Of a stretch of DNA of 64,000 nucleotides, positions 50,769 through 59,292 are shown one piece after another; the stretch's first letter is position 1; every line of letters starts with the position of its first letter. Made by a program: the position numbers and the translations under genes. The stretch is taken from assembly GCA_046349955.1 (NCBI GenBank), contig JAXMBI010000022.1, forward strand, positions 62,001-126,000, given 5' to 3'. Source of the stretch: JBGAPH01 sp046349955 (GTDB lineage Bacteria; Planctomycetota; Planctomycetia; Pirellulales; JBGAPH01). Under the pieces are notes generated by a model. It saw only the letters and a list, made by a program, of their open reading frames with translations, had not been told where the DNA came from and did no database searches.

Positions 50769-51289
50769 CCCGCGTGCGTACGATTGCCCGCGCTCGTTCC
50801 TGCACGCGTGATGCTCCTCGCGCGAACTGCACTCGACAAGTTCTCCACGAACCTCAAAGTGCATCTCGCTCGGAAGAATCCGCGAGAAACGCGCTCTCTC
50901 ATGGGCCCGCGAAAAAAAGATGGGCACGGGGTTGCTTGACAATCGGTCGCCGCTTCGCAAAATGTGACGAACGCTCGAGGATGAACCGCGAGCGGATGCG
51001 GCCGCTAGTGAGGCGTGCGATGCTAGCAAGGGTCGTGCTGATTGGCTCGTGATCGTAGGAATCGATTTCAGCCTGGGGGGCGGCGACAGCAGGGAACGAA
51101 ACGTCGACGACCAAGTCGGGAACGGGATGTCCCCCCCAAGGCTTTTTCGGTTCGGCTCACCACGAGCCGAGTGGGCAAGATGGGCGGCAGATCTTCACGT
51201 GCGCCTTTGGGAGCGCACGTGTGAGAAGGCTTATGAACGCAGCGCAGCTGTCGATGGATTGACTCCGCGCCGGGCGATAAGCTGAGTGC
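50769..51289. other. Long intergenic region with promoter-like site and hairpins
   Basis: About 520 bases without a convincing protein gene. TTGACA (50936-50941) with CAAAAT 16 bases later (50958-50963) is a plausible promoter. Downstream are stems TCGGCTC/GAGCCGA (51151-51169) and CACGTGCGC/GCGCACGTG (51196-51221). A leader or small RNA ahead of folK is possible. A GATAAG lies eight bases before the folK ATG. Confidence 0.4.
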
Positions 51290-52246
51290 ATGGCCACTGC
51301 GCTCGTGGGAATGGGTTCGAATCTCGGCGATCGCCAGGCGGCGCTCGAGGCTGCCGTCGCGTCGCTCGCTGGCCGTGCTGATTTGCGCGTCGCGGCTGTC
51401 AGCGGCTTTCGCGAGACGGCTCCGATCGGCGGCCCCCAGGATCAGCCGGATTATCTGAACGCAGCGCTGCGGCTCGAGACGGAGCTCGACCCGCGCTCGC
51501 TGTTGCATGTGCTGCAAGGGCTGGAGAACGAGCTAGGCCGCGTGCGAAGCGAACGTTGGGGCCCGCGGACCGTCGATCTCGATCTGCTGCTCTACGACGA
51601 CCTCACGCTCGACACGCCCGAACTCACGCTCCCCCACCCGCGGATGAGCTTCCGCCGCTTCGTGCTCGAGCCGGCGGCCGAAGTGGGGGGCAAAATGGTG
51701 CATCCCACGACCGGTTGGACGGTGAACCGGCTGCTCGAGCATTTGAAGACGGCGAAGCCGTATGTAGCGGTGCTTACGGCATCGCCGGAACTCGTTCAGC
51801 GCTTGGCAGCAGCACTTGACGCCAAGCTTGTGCGGATGGACTGGCGAGGCTATGTCCGCGGCAGTTGGGAACAGCAGGGCCGCATTGTGCGCGCTTTTGC
51901 AGAGTCTCTCGAGGACGCACAACTGACGTTGAACGGTGAGTTCGTTGTCAGCGACTGCCGCGTCGACCACTTCTTTTGGCGACGATTCATGCGGCGCGAA
52001 GATACGGGCGTCGCGGCGGCAATCGATTCCGCGGCGACGCCAAGACTGAGCATCACCTGGGATGCGAGTCCTGAAACCGTGCAGGACCTCGATGAGGAGC
52101 CGGTCACTGCCTTAGAGCCGACGCAACCGAGCGAACTGAAGAACTTTGCCCGCTTTCCCGGCCGTGGGCCTATTTGCCATCTAGAAGCCAAGAACCTCGA
52201 TACCGCCCTGGCCGAAGCCGTCGCCTCCGTCCGCGCGATGGACTGA
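51290..52246 (+). CDS. folK: HPPK (FolK) with an extra C-terminal domain
   Basis: The protein has 318 residues, about twice the usual length. Residues 1-155 are a 6-hydroxymethyl-dihydropterin pyrophosphokinase: GMGSNLGDRQAALE, the substrate loop GGPQDQPDYLNAAL and the metal-binding RWGPRTVDLDLLLYDD, with LPHPRMSFRRFVLEP. It transfers pyrophosphate from ATP to the pterin in folate synthesis. Residues 165-318 begin KPYVAVLTASPELVQRLAAA and are of unknown role; some bacteria fuse FolK to a deoxynucleoside-kinase-like domain, but no P-loop is visible here. The small hairpin-rich leader upstream is noted separately. Confidence 0.88.
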   Translation: MATALVGMGSNLGDRQAALEAAVASLAGRADLRVAAVSGFRETAPIGGPQDQPDYLNAALRLETELDPRSLLHVLQGLENELGRVRSERWGPRTVDLDLLLYDDLTLDTPELTLPHPRMSFRRFVLEPAAEVGGKMVHPTTGWTVNRLLEHLKTAKPYVAVLTASPELVQRLAAALDAKLVRMDWRGYVRGSWEQQGRIVRAFAESLEDAQLTLNGEFVVSDCRVDHFFWRRFMRREDTGVAAAIDSAATPRLSITWDASPETVQDLDEEPVTALEPTQPSELKNFARFPGRGPICHLEAKNLDTALAEAVASVRAMD

Positions 52247-52266
52247 CGTGAGCGCGCAACCGTCCG

Positions 52267-52695
52267 CTAGAACCACCCCTTCGCGCCGATCAAGTAGTCC
52301 TGCTCGAACTCCCGGTCCGACTTGAGCAGGTAGATGATCCCTTCGACGATGGCCACGATCCAGATGATCGGCGCCACGATGAAGCACGACAGCAGCGTGA
52401 CGAAGAGCATGATCAGCCCTTCCATGTTGCGGCCCAGAATGAATTTGTGGATGCCGAACGCGCCCACGCTGAGCGCCACCACGCCGAGCGCCAGCCGGGC
52501 CACCGTGACCGTGCCCAGCGGCGTACGCGGAATCGCCCCGGCGAAGCCGGCCAGCCCAGGCGGCGGCGGGGGCGCCGCGCTTCCAGACGGCGGCACGCGA
52601 AACTCCCCGCTGCACAGCGGGCAGCGCGAGGTTTGGCCGGAGAGCTGTTCGTCGACTTGAATCGTCGAGTGACAATGAGGGCAGGCGACGTGCAT
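52267..52695 (-). CDS. TM2-domain protein with zinc ribbon
   Basis: The protein has 142 residues. An N-terminal zinc ribbon (CPHCHSTIQVDEQ, SRCPLC) is followed by a Pro-rich linker and a TM2 domain of two helices, with FGIHKFILGRNMEGLIMLF between them (the GxHKFxLG motif) and IIWIVAIVEGIIYLLKSD. TM2 proteins are small membrane proteins of unknown function. It is convergent with folK. Confidence 0.85.
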   Translation of the reverse strand: MHVACPHCHSTIQVDEQLSGQTSRCPLCSGEFRVPPSGSAAPPPPPGLAGFAGAIPRTPLGTVTVARLALGVVALSVGAFGIHKFILGRNMEGLIMLFVTLLSCFIVAPIIWIVAIVEGIIYLLKSDREFEQDYLIGAKGWF

Positions 52696-52742
52696 GGCGT
52701 CCTAGCGGGCTATCTTGCGGCTCGTGTGCGTGCGCTAACCTG

Positions 52743-52756
52743 TAGGCCCCACCCTA
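52743..52756. repeat. Half copy of the GTAGGGTGGGGC-type repeat
   Basis: TAGGCCCCACCCTA resembles one arm of the element at 21316 and 46740. It lies between the TM2 gene and the S46 peptidase gene. Confidence 0.4.
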
Positions 52757-52785
52757 ATTCGCCCTTCGAAGTCCGATCTTGGCGG

Positions 52786-54873
52786 CTATTTTCCGCGGGT
52801 GAGCTCTTCGACGAGCGCCGAGGCCCCGTAGACCTTCATCAGCGCTTCGATAATGGCCGCCGAGTGAACCGAGACTGCCCGGCCCTGCGTGTCGGAATAG
52901 GCGAAGTCCCACACCAGGCTGTAGATGTTGCCGTCGAAGATGATGCCTACCACCTGGCCGTCGCGGTTGACCACGGGGCTGCCTGAGTTGCCGCCGATGA
53001 TGTCGGCGGTGCTCACGAAGTTGTAGGGCACCTCGCGGCCGATCTGATCGGCCTTCTCGAGCCAGCTCGTGGGGAGCTTGAAGGGGACCGCGTTGCCGTG
53101 GGTGGCGGCGTGTTCGAATGTGCCCCCCATCGTGGTGTAGGGCGGAATCTGCTGGCCGGCCGCCTCATAGCCCTTCACGGTCCCCAGCGCGAGCCGCAGA
53201 GTGAACGTGGCGTCGGGGTACTCGCTCGTCCCCTTGAGGAGGAAGCGGGCCTTGGCGATCTTGGCGTAGGCCTGCCGGAGCGGCTCTTCGACCTTTTCTT
53301 CGTAGTCCTTGCGGACGGCGCGGGCCGGGGCGTCGACGAGCTTGGCGAGCAGGATCATGGGGTCCTGCGATTGCTGCACGGCGGCAGCCCCGCCGTCGAC
53401 GAGCGCCTGGCGGACTTCGACGACCTTGAGCTTCGTGCCCCGCACCAGCTCAGCCGCGCGCTCGCCCGGCGACTTGCCGGCCAGGATCTGCTGTGCGAGC
53501 GGATCCTCGGCCCCGGCCATCTCCAAGAGCATGCTCAGCGAGTCGGTGAGCTTGGCGATCTCGAGTTCTTCGTAGATCGGCGCTGCCGAATACAGCTCCT
53601 GCTTGAGCGACTCCAGGTTCGATTCGCGGAATTCGCGCAGGCGGTCAGCGTTGCCCTTGGCCGATTCATCGGTCAGCCGCACGATCGTGCGGGCGACATC
53701 GAACAGCGTGCTGTTGAAGGCCATGCCGCGCTCGTAGAGCACGAACGGCGTGTACATTTCCTTCCATTGGCCGATCGCGCCCGACACCTGATCCCAGGCC
53801 GGGGCCAAGTCCTTGGTCTTCTCGTCGGCGAGCACCTGGGCGAAGAACTGCCCCTGCTCGTTCCGTTTGCGCTCCATGAGCGCGGGGTCCTGCAGACCGG
53901 CCAGGCCGCCGAGGCGGGCCTTGCGGCTGTTCTGCACACCGAAATACTCGTCCTTGGCCTGGCGAGCCTTCTCCAAGCTCTGGTCGCCGTAGGTCTTGAG
54001 CATCACCTCGCGGCGGCGGAGGGTGTTGAGCGAGGTTGGATACACCTTGTCGCGCATGAACTCGAGATGCGCCACCGTGTTCAAGCGGTCGGTGCGGCCG
54101 GGATGCCCTGCGACGAAGATCAGCTCGCCGTCCTTGGCGCCTTCCTTGCTCCAGTTGAGGAAGTGCTCCACCTTGGCCGGCTTGCCGTTTTCGTAGGCGC
54201 GGAAGAAGGTGACGTCGAGGTCGTAGCGGGGGAACTCGAAGTTGTCGGGGTCGCCGCCGAAGAAGGCGATCTCCTGCTCGGGGGCGAAGACCAAACGCAC
54301 GTCGGTGTATTTCTTGTAGCGATAGAGGTGGTACTGGCCGCCCTGGTAGAGCGTGACCACGTCGCTGCGCAGGCCGGTCGCGTCGAGCGACTCCTTCTCG
54401 ATCGTGTTCATCGCCGCGCGGCGGGCCTTTTCGGCGTCGCCGGCCGACATCTCCGGCTTCACCGCCGCGTTGACCTTGTCGGTCACGTCCTCGATGCTCA
54501 CCAGCACGTTGAGCTCGAGGTCCAGGCACTTGAGCTCTTCGTCCTGGGTCTTGGCCTGAAATCCTTCGGCCAGCAAATCGCGATCGGCGGTCGAAAGCTT
54601 CTGCAGGGCGTCGGCCCCGACGTGGTGGTTGGTCATCACCAGGCCGTCGGCCGACACGAAGGAGCCCGAGCCGCCGCTATTGAAGCGCACGGCCGACTTC
54701 TGCAGGTGCTCGAGCCAGGCGTCGGTGGGCTCGAAGCCGTAGCGGGCCTTGAGCAGCTCGCGGGGCGGATTCGAAAACAGCCACATTCCTTCGTCGGCGA
54801 AGGCCGCGTGCCCCACCAGGCTCATAGCCAACCCCCAGGCTGCGTAGGTCAGTCGAGAAAGCGGTCGCTTCAT
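52786..54873 (-). CDS. S46 family serine peptidase (dipeptidyl-peptidase type)
   Basis: The protein has 695 residues, the family's usual length. The ATG at 54873 is preferred to a TTG at 54882. A signal peptide ends near HAAFADEGMW. The chymotrypsin-like N-terminal part has the catalytic His in VMTNHHVG (83-84), and the C-terminal part has the Ser in GGNSGSPVVNRDGQVVG, near 630. Between them lies the helical cap of the family. S46 enzymes (DPP7/DPP11 types) remove N-terminal dipeptides in the periplasm and feed amino-acid use. An OPT peptide transporter gene lies directly upstream on the same strand, which supports this role. Confidence 0.93.
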   Translation of the reverse strand: MKRPLSRLTYAAWGLAMSLVGHAAFADEGMWLFSNPPRELLKARYGFEPTDAWLEHLQKSAVRFNSGGSGSFVSADGLVMTNHHVGADALQKLSTADRDLLAEGFQAKTQDEELKCLDLELNVLVSIEDVTDKVNAAVKPEMSAGDAEKARRAAMNTIEKESLDATGLRSDVVTLYQGGQYHLYRYKKYTDVRLVFAPEQEIAFFGGDPDNFEFPRYDLDVTFFRAYENGKPAKVEHFLNWSKEGAKDGELIFVAGHPGRTDRLNTVAHLEFMRDKVYPTSLNTLRRREVMLKTYGDQSLEKARQAKDEYFGVQNSRKARLGGLAGLQDPALMERKRNEQGQFFAQVLADEKTKDLAPAWDQVSGAIGQWKEMYTPFVLYERGMAFNSTLFDVARTIVRLTDESAKGNADRLREFRESNLESLKQELYSAAPIYEELEIAKLTDSLSMLLEMAGAEDPLAQQILAGKSPGERAAELVRGTKLKVVEVRQALVDGGAAAVQQSQDPMILLAKLVDAPARAVRKDYEEKVEEPLRQAYAKIAKARFLLKGTSEYPDATFTLRLALGTVKGYEAAGQQIPPYTTMGGTFEHAATHGNAVPFKLPTSWLEKADQIGREVPYNFVSTADIIGGNSGSPVVNRDGQVVGIIFDGNIYSLVWDFAYSDTQGRAVSVHSAAIIEALMKVYGASALVEELTRGK

Positions 54874-54948
54874 GTCGCACAATCCAAAAATTCGACAGGG
54901 CCCGCGCGGCCAGTCGGCCGGCGCACGGCGAACGTACGTAATCCTAGG

Positions 54949-57273
54949 TCAGCGCTTGACCGGCGGAGTTCCCTTGGTCGCCGGGTCGACGAGCGGTTTG
55001 GCGGGCTTCTTGGGACGCCCGCTAAAGCCCACTGCGGCCAGAATGAAGATCAGCAGGCCGAAGGGGATGAGCGGGGGCCAGTTGAGGTGCGTCCACGGGC
55101 CCCCGAACGCATCGGTCAAACCCTCCGAGGCGTCGATCCGTGCGCCAATATCGATGGCCTTGTTCCAAGAATCGGGCAGGAATTCGAAGCACGCGATCAG
55201 CACTCCGGCGATCGACCCGCCGGCGATGTAACCGGACGAAAGGAGAATGCCGGGGCTCATCTCTCCCTCCGAAGGAGCGCGGCGCGTGGCGCGATCAATG
55301 GCCCAGCGCACCATGCCGCCCAGAAAGATGGGCACCGACGTTTCGAGCGGCAGGTACACGCCCACCGCGAACGGCAACGACGATACCCCTACCAACTCGA
55401 GCACGACGGCGATCAGCGCACCAATCAGCACCAGCCCCCACGGGAGCTTTCGGTTGAGCACGCCGTCGATCACGATGGCCATCAGGCGGGTCTTGGGCGC
55501 CTCGAACTTGCCTTTGACCTCGGTGCCGTCGTCGCGGGTCTGCAGCGTGCCGCCGATGGCGGGATCGACCTTGTAACGGATGATCCCCTGATCATCGACG
55601 AGGTACTTCCCCTGCGGGACCCCCGGGATTTCGCCGGTGCCGGCCATCAATACGTGGTAGTCGGTCGTGTCTTTGCCTGCGTACTCGCTGCCCGGCTTCT
55701 CAAGCCTCGTGAGCTTGCTCACGTCTGGTACGCGATATTGGGGCAAATGCTGGGGGTTCTTGGTATAGATCGTTCCCGCGGCGTCGAGCACCATGAGTAC
55801 GAGGCCGATGACGAGCGCCGAGCTGAGCGCTCCGACGAGGATGCCAATCTGTTGCCGGCTCGGCGTGCCTCCGACCAGGAAACCGGTTTTCAGGTCCTGG
55901 GCCGTGGTGCCGCCGTTGCTCGAAGCGATGCAGACCACGCCCGCGATCGTTAGCGCGGTGAGCGTGGCGGCCTTGTCGGTGCGGCCCATCGCCAGAAACA
56001 GCAAGCAGGTGAGCAGCAGCGTGGCCACCGTCATGCCGGAGATTGGGTTCGACGACGAGCCGATTTCCCCCGTCAGCCGGGCCGAAACGGTGACGAATAG
56101 AAACCCGAAGAAGACGATCAGCAGCGCGCCGATGGCGCCATACAAGCTGAACCCGAGCCCCAATTGCGGCACCGCCATGAGCGCGACGATCAATCCAATG
56201 CACCCGACAACCACCAACCACAGCGGTAGGTCGTGGTCGGTGCGGAGGAGGGCCCGCGCGGCGCCGTCGGCCGATTTCGCGGCCCGCAGATCGCGCAGCC
56301 CAGCGGCGATCGAGGAGATGATGAGTGGCAGGGCCTGCACCATGCTGATGATGCCGCCCGTCGCCACGGCGCCCGCGCCGATATAAAGGATGTAGCTCGA
56401 GCGGATTTGCCCCACCGTCATCTCGCGGATCAGCTTCTCGGCGGGGGGCAGCGGGGCATTCAAGTTTTCGCCGAACAGCGCAATCAGCGGCAACATCACC
56501 AGATAAGCCAAGATGCCGCCGGCGAGCATCGTCGCGCCAATTTTGGGGCCGATGATGTAGCCGACTCCCAACAGCTCGGGCGTCACTTCGCCGCCGAACT
56601 CCGCCTTCCGCAATCCCTGGCCGCTCGACGTGTGTAGCGGCCAAGCCGGCACCTCTTGCCAGAGCTTCAGCTTGCCCATGAGAAACTTGTAAACGAACGC
56701 CAGCCCGAACCCGGCGAACACCGTCTTCGCCGTAGCCCCCCCTTCTTCGCCCGAGATCAGCACGTCGGCGCAGGCCGTGCCTTCGGGGTAGGTGAGCTTG
56801 CCGTGCTGGCGGACGATGAGGGCCCGCCGCAGCGGGATCATCATCAAGATGCCGAGCAGGCCGCCGAGGGCCCCCACGGTCATTACCCGCACCACATCGA
56901 GATCGAAGCCCAGCAGCAGCAAGGCCGGCATCGTCACGCCGACGCCAAAGGCGATCGACTCGCCGGCCGAACCGGTGGTCTGCACGATGTTGTTCTCGAG
57001 GATCGTGGCCTTGCGGAGCCCGGTCACTTGCGAGAACAGCCGAAAGATGGTGATCGAGAGGACGGCCACCGGAATCGAGGCCGACACGGTGAGCCCGACC
57101 TTGAGCACCAGGTAGAGGGACGAGGCCCCAAACAAGATGCCGAGCACCGCCCCTAGCAGCACCGCCGTCCAAGTGAGCTCGGGCAAGTCGGCCTCGGGCG
57201 ACACATACGGCTTGTGCGCCGGAGTCGAGGAGTCCGAACCTTTGCCCTTGGGCGCCTTTTCGATGACCGCCAT
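54949..57273 (-). CDS. OPT-family oligopeptide transporter
   Basis: The protein has 774 residues with about 14-16 membrane helices. The N-terminal EADLPELTWTAVLLGAVLGI and the following SLYLVLKVGLTVSASIPVAVL, ENNIVQTTGSAGESIAFG and GKLTYPEGTACADVL are OPT signatures. A soluble insert of about 100 residues (near 510-610; DTTDYHVLMAGTGEIPGV, YLVDDQGIIRYKVD) interrupts the membrane part. The C-terminus returns to helices. It is a proton-coupled importer of oligopeptides or metal-peptide complexes. Together with the S46 peptidase downstream it forms a likely peptide-use pair. Confidence 0.92.
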   Translation of the reverse strand: MAVIEKAPKGKGSDSSTPAHKPYVSPEADLPELTWTAVLLGAVLGILFGASSLYLVLKVGLTVSASIPVAVLSITIFRLFSQVTGLRKATILENNIVQTTGSAGESIAFGVGVTMPALLLLGFDLDVVRVMTVGALGGLLGILMMIPLRRALIVRQHGKLTYPEGTACADVLISGEEGGATAKTVFAGFGLAFVYKFLMGKLKLWQEVPAWPLHTSSGQGLRKAEFGGEVTPELLGVGYIIGPKIGATMLAGGILAYLVMLPLIALFGENLNAPLPPAEKLIREMTVGQIRSSYILYIGAGAVATGGIISMVQALPLIISSIAAGLRDLRAAKSADGAARALLRTDHDLPLWLVVVGCIGLIVALMAVPQLGLGFSLYGAIGALLIVFFGFLFVTVSARLTGEIGSSSNPISGMTVATLLLTCLLFLAMGRTDKAATLTALTIAGVVCIASSNGGTTAQDLKTGFLVGGTPSRQQIGILVGALSSALVIGLVLMVLDAAGTIYTKNPQHLPQYRVPDVSKLTRLEKPGSEYAGKDTTDYHVLMAGTGEIPGVPQGKYLVDDQGIIRYKVDPAIGGTLQTRDDGTEVKGKFEAPKTRLMAIVIDGVLNRKLPWGLVLIGALIAVVLELVGVSSLPFAVGVYLPLETSVPIFLGGMVRWAIDRATRRAPSEGEMSPGILLSSGYIAGGSIAGVLIACFEFLPDSWNKAIDIGARIDASEGLTDAFGGPWTHLNWPPLIPFGLLIFILAAVGFSGRPKKPAKPLVDPATKGTPPVKR

Positions 57274-57475
57274 CGGCTCGCATCCTGATTGTCAAAGGAG
57301 GGGGGCCCCCGCAGGCCCGCCAGCGCTACGCGGCACGGGGGGGCAGGGCGGGGCCAAGCCCCATTCCCTGGAGAAACGCCGTGCTCCGCGGCCCCCGTAG
57401 CTTCCGGGATTAGGGGATTCTTTGCAAGCGCGGTGCAGGAAGGGGTTCCGTAGGGGGCGCCAGCCACAAATCTGG

Positions 57476-57835
57476 CTATTCGCCGGGCGCCGGCGGAAAT
57501 TCGGCGATCAGCTCGATCAACCCGAGGATCGCAGCGTTCAGGTCAGCTAGCCGTTCGGCCGGAATCCAGTATTCGAGGTGCTTTCGCCCGCCCACCTGCT
57601 GGACCTCGAACGGATCGAGGAAGGCCTTCGGCAGGCGAAACCGGACGACAAACCCTCGGCCGCTCTCCTTGACGTTCCAATCACGGGCAATCTGACGAGC
57701 GTAGTCTTCGTTGAGCACCGGGTAGAAGATCGGCTGCTCCGGCAAACGCGGTGGAAACGCCGTCCAACCAGATGCAGCGATCAGCTCGAGCTCGCGCGGG
57801 CCGATGGGTCGGAAGAGTACAATCGTGTCGTTCAT
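57476..57835 (-). CDS. Conserved small protein of unknown function
   Basis: The protein has 119 residues. It begins MNDTIVLFRPIGPRELELIA, contains FPPRLPEQPIFYPVLNEDYA and ARDWNVKE, and is soluble. The same pattern recurs in proteins often labelled ADP-ribosylation/crystallin J1 in databases, but I see no catalytic motif, so that label is doubtful. AGGA four bases before the ATG at 57835 serves as ribosome binding site. It is divergent from the broken Uma2 gene. Confidence 0.6.
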   Translation of the reverse strand: MNDTIVLFRPIGPRELELIAASGWTAFPPRLPEQPIFYPVLNEDYARQIARDWNVKESGRGFVVRFRLPKAFLDPFEVQQVGGRKHLEYWIPAERLADLNAAILGLIELIAEFPPAPGE

Positions 57836-57862
57836 GGTCCTGAATAGGAGGCCGCTCGGTTG

Positions 57863-58406
57863 GTGACCGCTGAAGAACTGTATCAGATGTCAGACCGCGA
57901 GGGCGTTTGCGAGCTTGTGCGCGGCGTCGTCCGGCGACGTCCGTTTCTAGGCTACGAGGAAGGGCAGGTGCTCAGTCGCCTGGGCATTCACGTGGCCTCC
58001 ATCGTCCGCGACCATCGCTTGGGCCAGTGCCTAGGCGCTCGTTGCGGCTTCTCGATCTCTGCGAATCCAGATACCGTGCGGACGACGAGGTTCGCTTTTG
58101 TTCAGCCTTGCCGTGCGTCGCCACCCGCAGGCAGCGGCCCCTTTTTCCCCCGGCCCGCCCGACCTGGCCATCGAAATCATTTTGCCGCGTGATCGCGCCG
58201 GCGAGATCGATGAGAAGGTCCAGGACTGGCTCGGTCACGGCTGCCAAGCGGTCTGGTTGGTGAACCCCACGACGCGCACGGTGACCGTGTTCCGCAGCCG
58301 CTTGGACATCACCGTGCTGACGGCGGCCGATACGCTGCGCGAGCCTGGGCTGCTCCCCGGTTTCGAGTTGCCGGTGCGCGAGGCCTTCGCGATCCCGCAA
58401 CCGTAG
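57863..58406 (+). pseudogene. Uma2-family (DUF820) gene broken by a frameshift
   Basis: The 5' part from GTG 57863 encodes VTAEELYQMSDREGVCELVR, GFSISANPDTVRTTRF and PPAGSGPFFP, the start of a Uma2-family PD-(D/E)XK protein. The 3' part in another frame reads PGPPDLAIEIILPRDRAGEI, KVQDWLGHGCQAVWLVNP and ends LPGFELPVREAFAIPQ. The two parts fit a single family member if the frame is shifted by one base in the CCCCTTTTTCCCCC run near 58138-58155. It is a pseudogene or, less likely, a sequencing error. Uma2 proteins are very numerous in cyanobacteria and planctomycetes. Confidence 0.8.
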
Positions 58407-58444
58407 CCCCGCAGCCAAGCCAGGACTTTGCGCGCAAGCGGTGC

Positions 58445-58987
58445 TCAACGAGCCCGCGAGCTTCTCACGCGAATAGCCACCAAGCACGCCCCAGCCAGGG
58501 CAGCCAGCACAAAGGTAGAAGGCTCGGGGCCGGTCAAGGGGGGAACGATCACGATGTCGCCTTCGGTCGATCCCCCGCCGAATCGCTTGGCCCAGAACTC
58601 GACCTCGAACCCACCAAATCCAAATGGCTTGCCGATCGCAAACGTAGCGCCGCCCTGCAACGTGGCGGCGCCGCCGAGGTTCAGCTCGGCCAAGTTGCCC
58701 GCGCCGGGGTTCGCCTCACCAAAAGTCAGTGCTCCCGCGCCCAACAGCCCAATCACGTCGAGTGGGTTCGCGGCGGCTTGATCGCTAATGCTATTCCAGT
58801 GGGCCGGGTCGAGGGCGTTGGTTTCGGAGGCGATCTGGTAGCCGTCAAAAGAGATCGCGCCGGCCGTGGTGTTCTTGATGTAGGTCGTCCCGTCGGGGTC
58901 GATCAAGAGCGTCAGGTCCGACACTGCCCTGGCCGCCTGGCCGAGGCACGCACAAATCGCCGCCGCCAAGAACGCTCGCTTGATCAT
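58445..58987 (-). CDS. PEP-CTERM secreted protein
   Basis: The protein has 180 residues. A signal peptide (AFLAAAICACLGQAARA) is followed by a beta-rich domain with TTYIKNTTAGAISFDGYQI, a segment frequent in planctomycete PEP-CTERM proteins, and LNLGGAATLQGGATF. The end is GPEPSTFVLAALAGACLVAI and an Arg-rich tail: the PEP motif, a helix and basic residues of the exosortase sorting signal. Function unknown; it is probably an extracellular matrix or surface protein. Confidence 0.88.
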   Translation of the reverse strand: MIKRAFLAAAICACLGQAARAVSDLTLLIDPDGTTYIKNTTAGAISFDGYQIASETNALDPAHWNSISDQAAANPLDVIGLLGAGALTFGEANPGAGNLAELNLGGAATLQGGATFAIGKPFGFGGFEVEFWAKRFGGGSTEGDIVIVPPLTGPEPSTFVLAALAGACLVAIRVRSSRAR

Positions 58988-59292
58988 CGCCGCACCCTAT
59001 CGAGCCGCATGAGAGAGTCTTGCCGCCATGATTATGGGCGCGGGCCGCCCCGGCGGCAATGAAATGGCAATGGCGAGCGGAAACCTCCTCTCCGCAACCA
59101 GTGGGAGGCCGCACCGGCGGCCAATTCCCCCCACTTGTACCCGAGCCATCCCCAATCGCGCCAGCCCCTACGCCCGGCTCGACGGCCAGGGGCGAAACAG
59201 TCTACACTTGTTTCAGGGAAATGCCTCATTTTTCGCGGGCCGCAGGATCTTCGGCCGGCGAAGGCAATGCGGGGCGCGGAGCCACTCTTTCC

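Noticed and set aside
51049..51285. Possible 78-codon gene before folK
   Set aside because: No ribosome binding site, no domain and no hydrophobic or charge pattern. It overlaps the hairpin region.
51308..51320. GGTTCGAATC resembling a tRNA T-loop
   Set aside because: It lies inside folK (GSNLGD codons), and no acceptor or anticodon arm can be built around it.
53098..55953. Plus-strand frame of 951 codons across the S46 and OPT genes
   Set aside because: It spans two well-supported minus-strand genes and their gap. The translation is Arg/Gly/Ala-rich without motifs.
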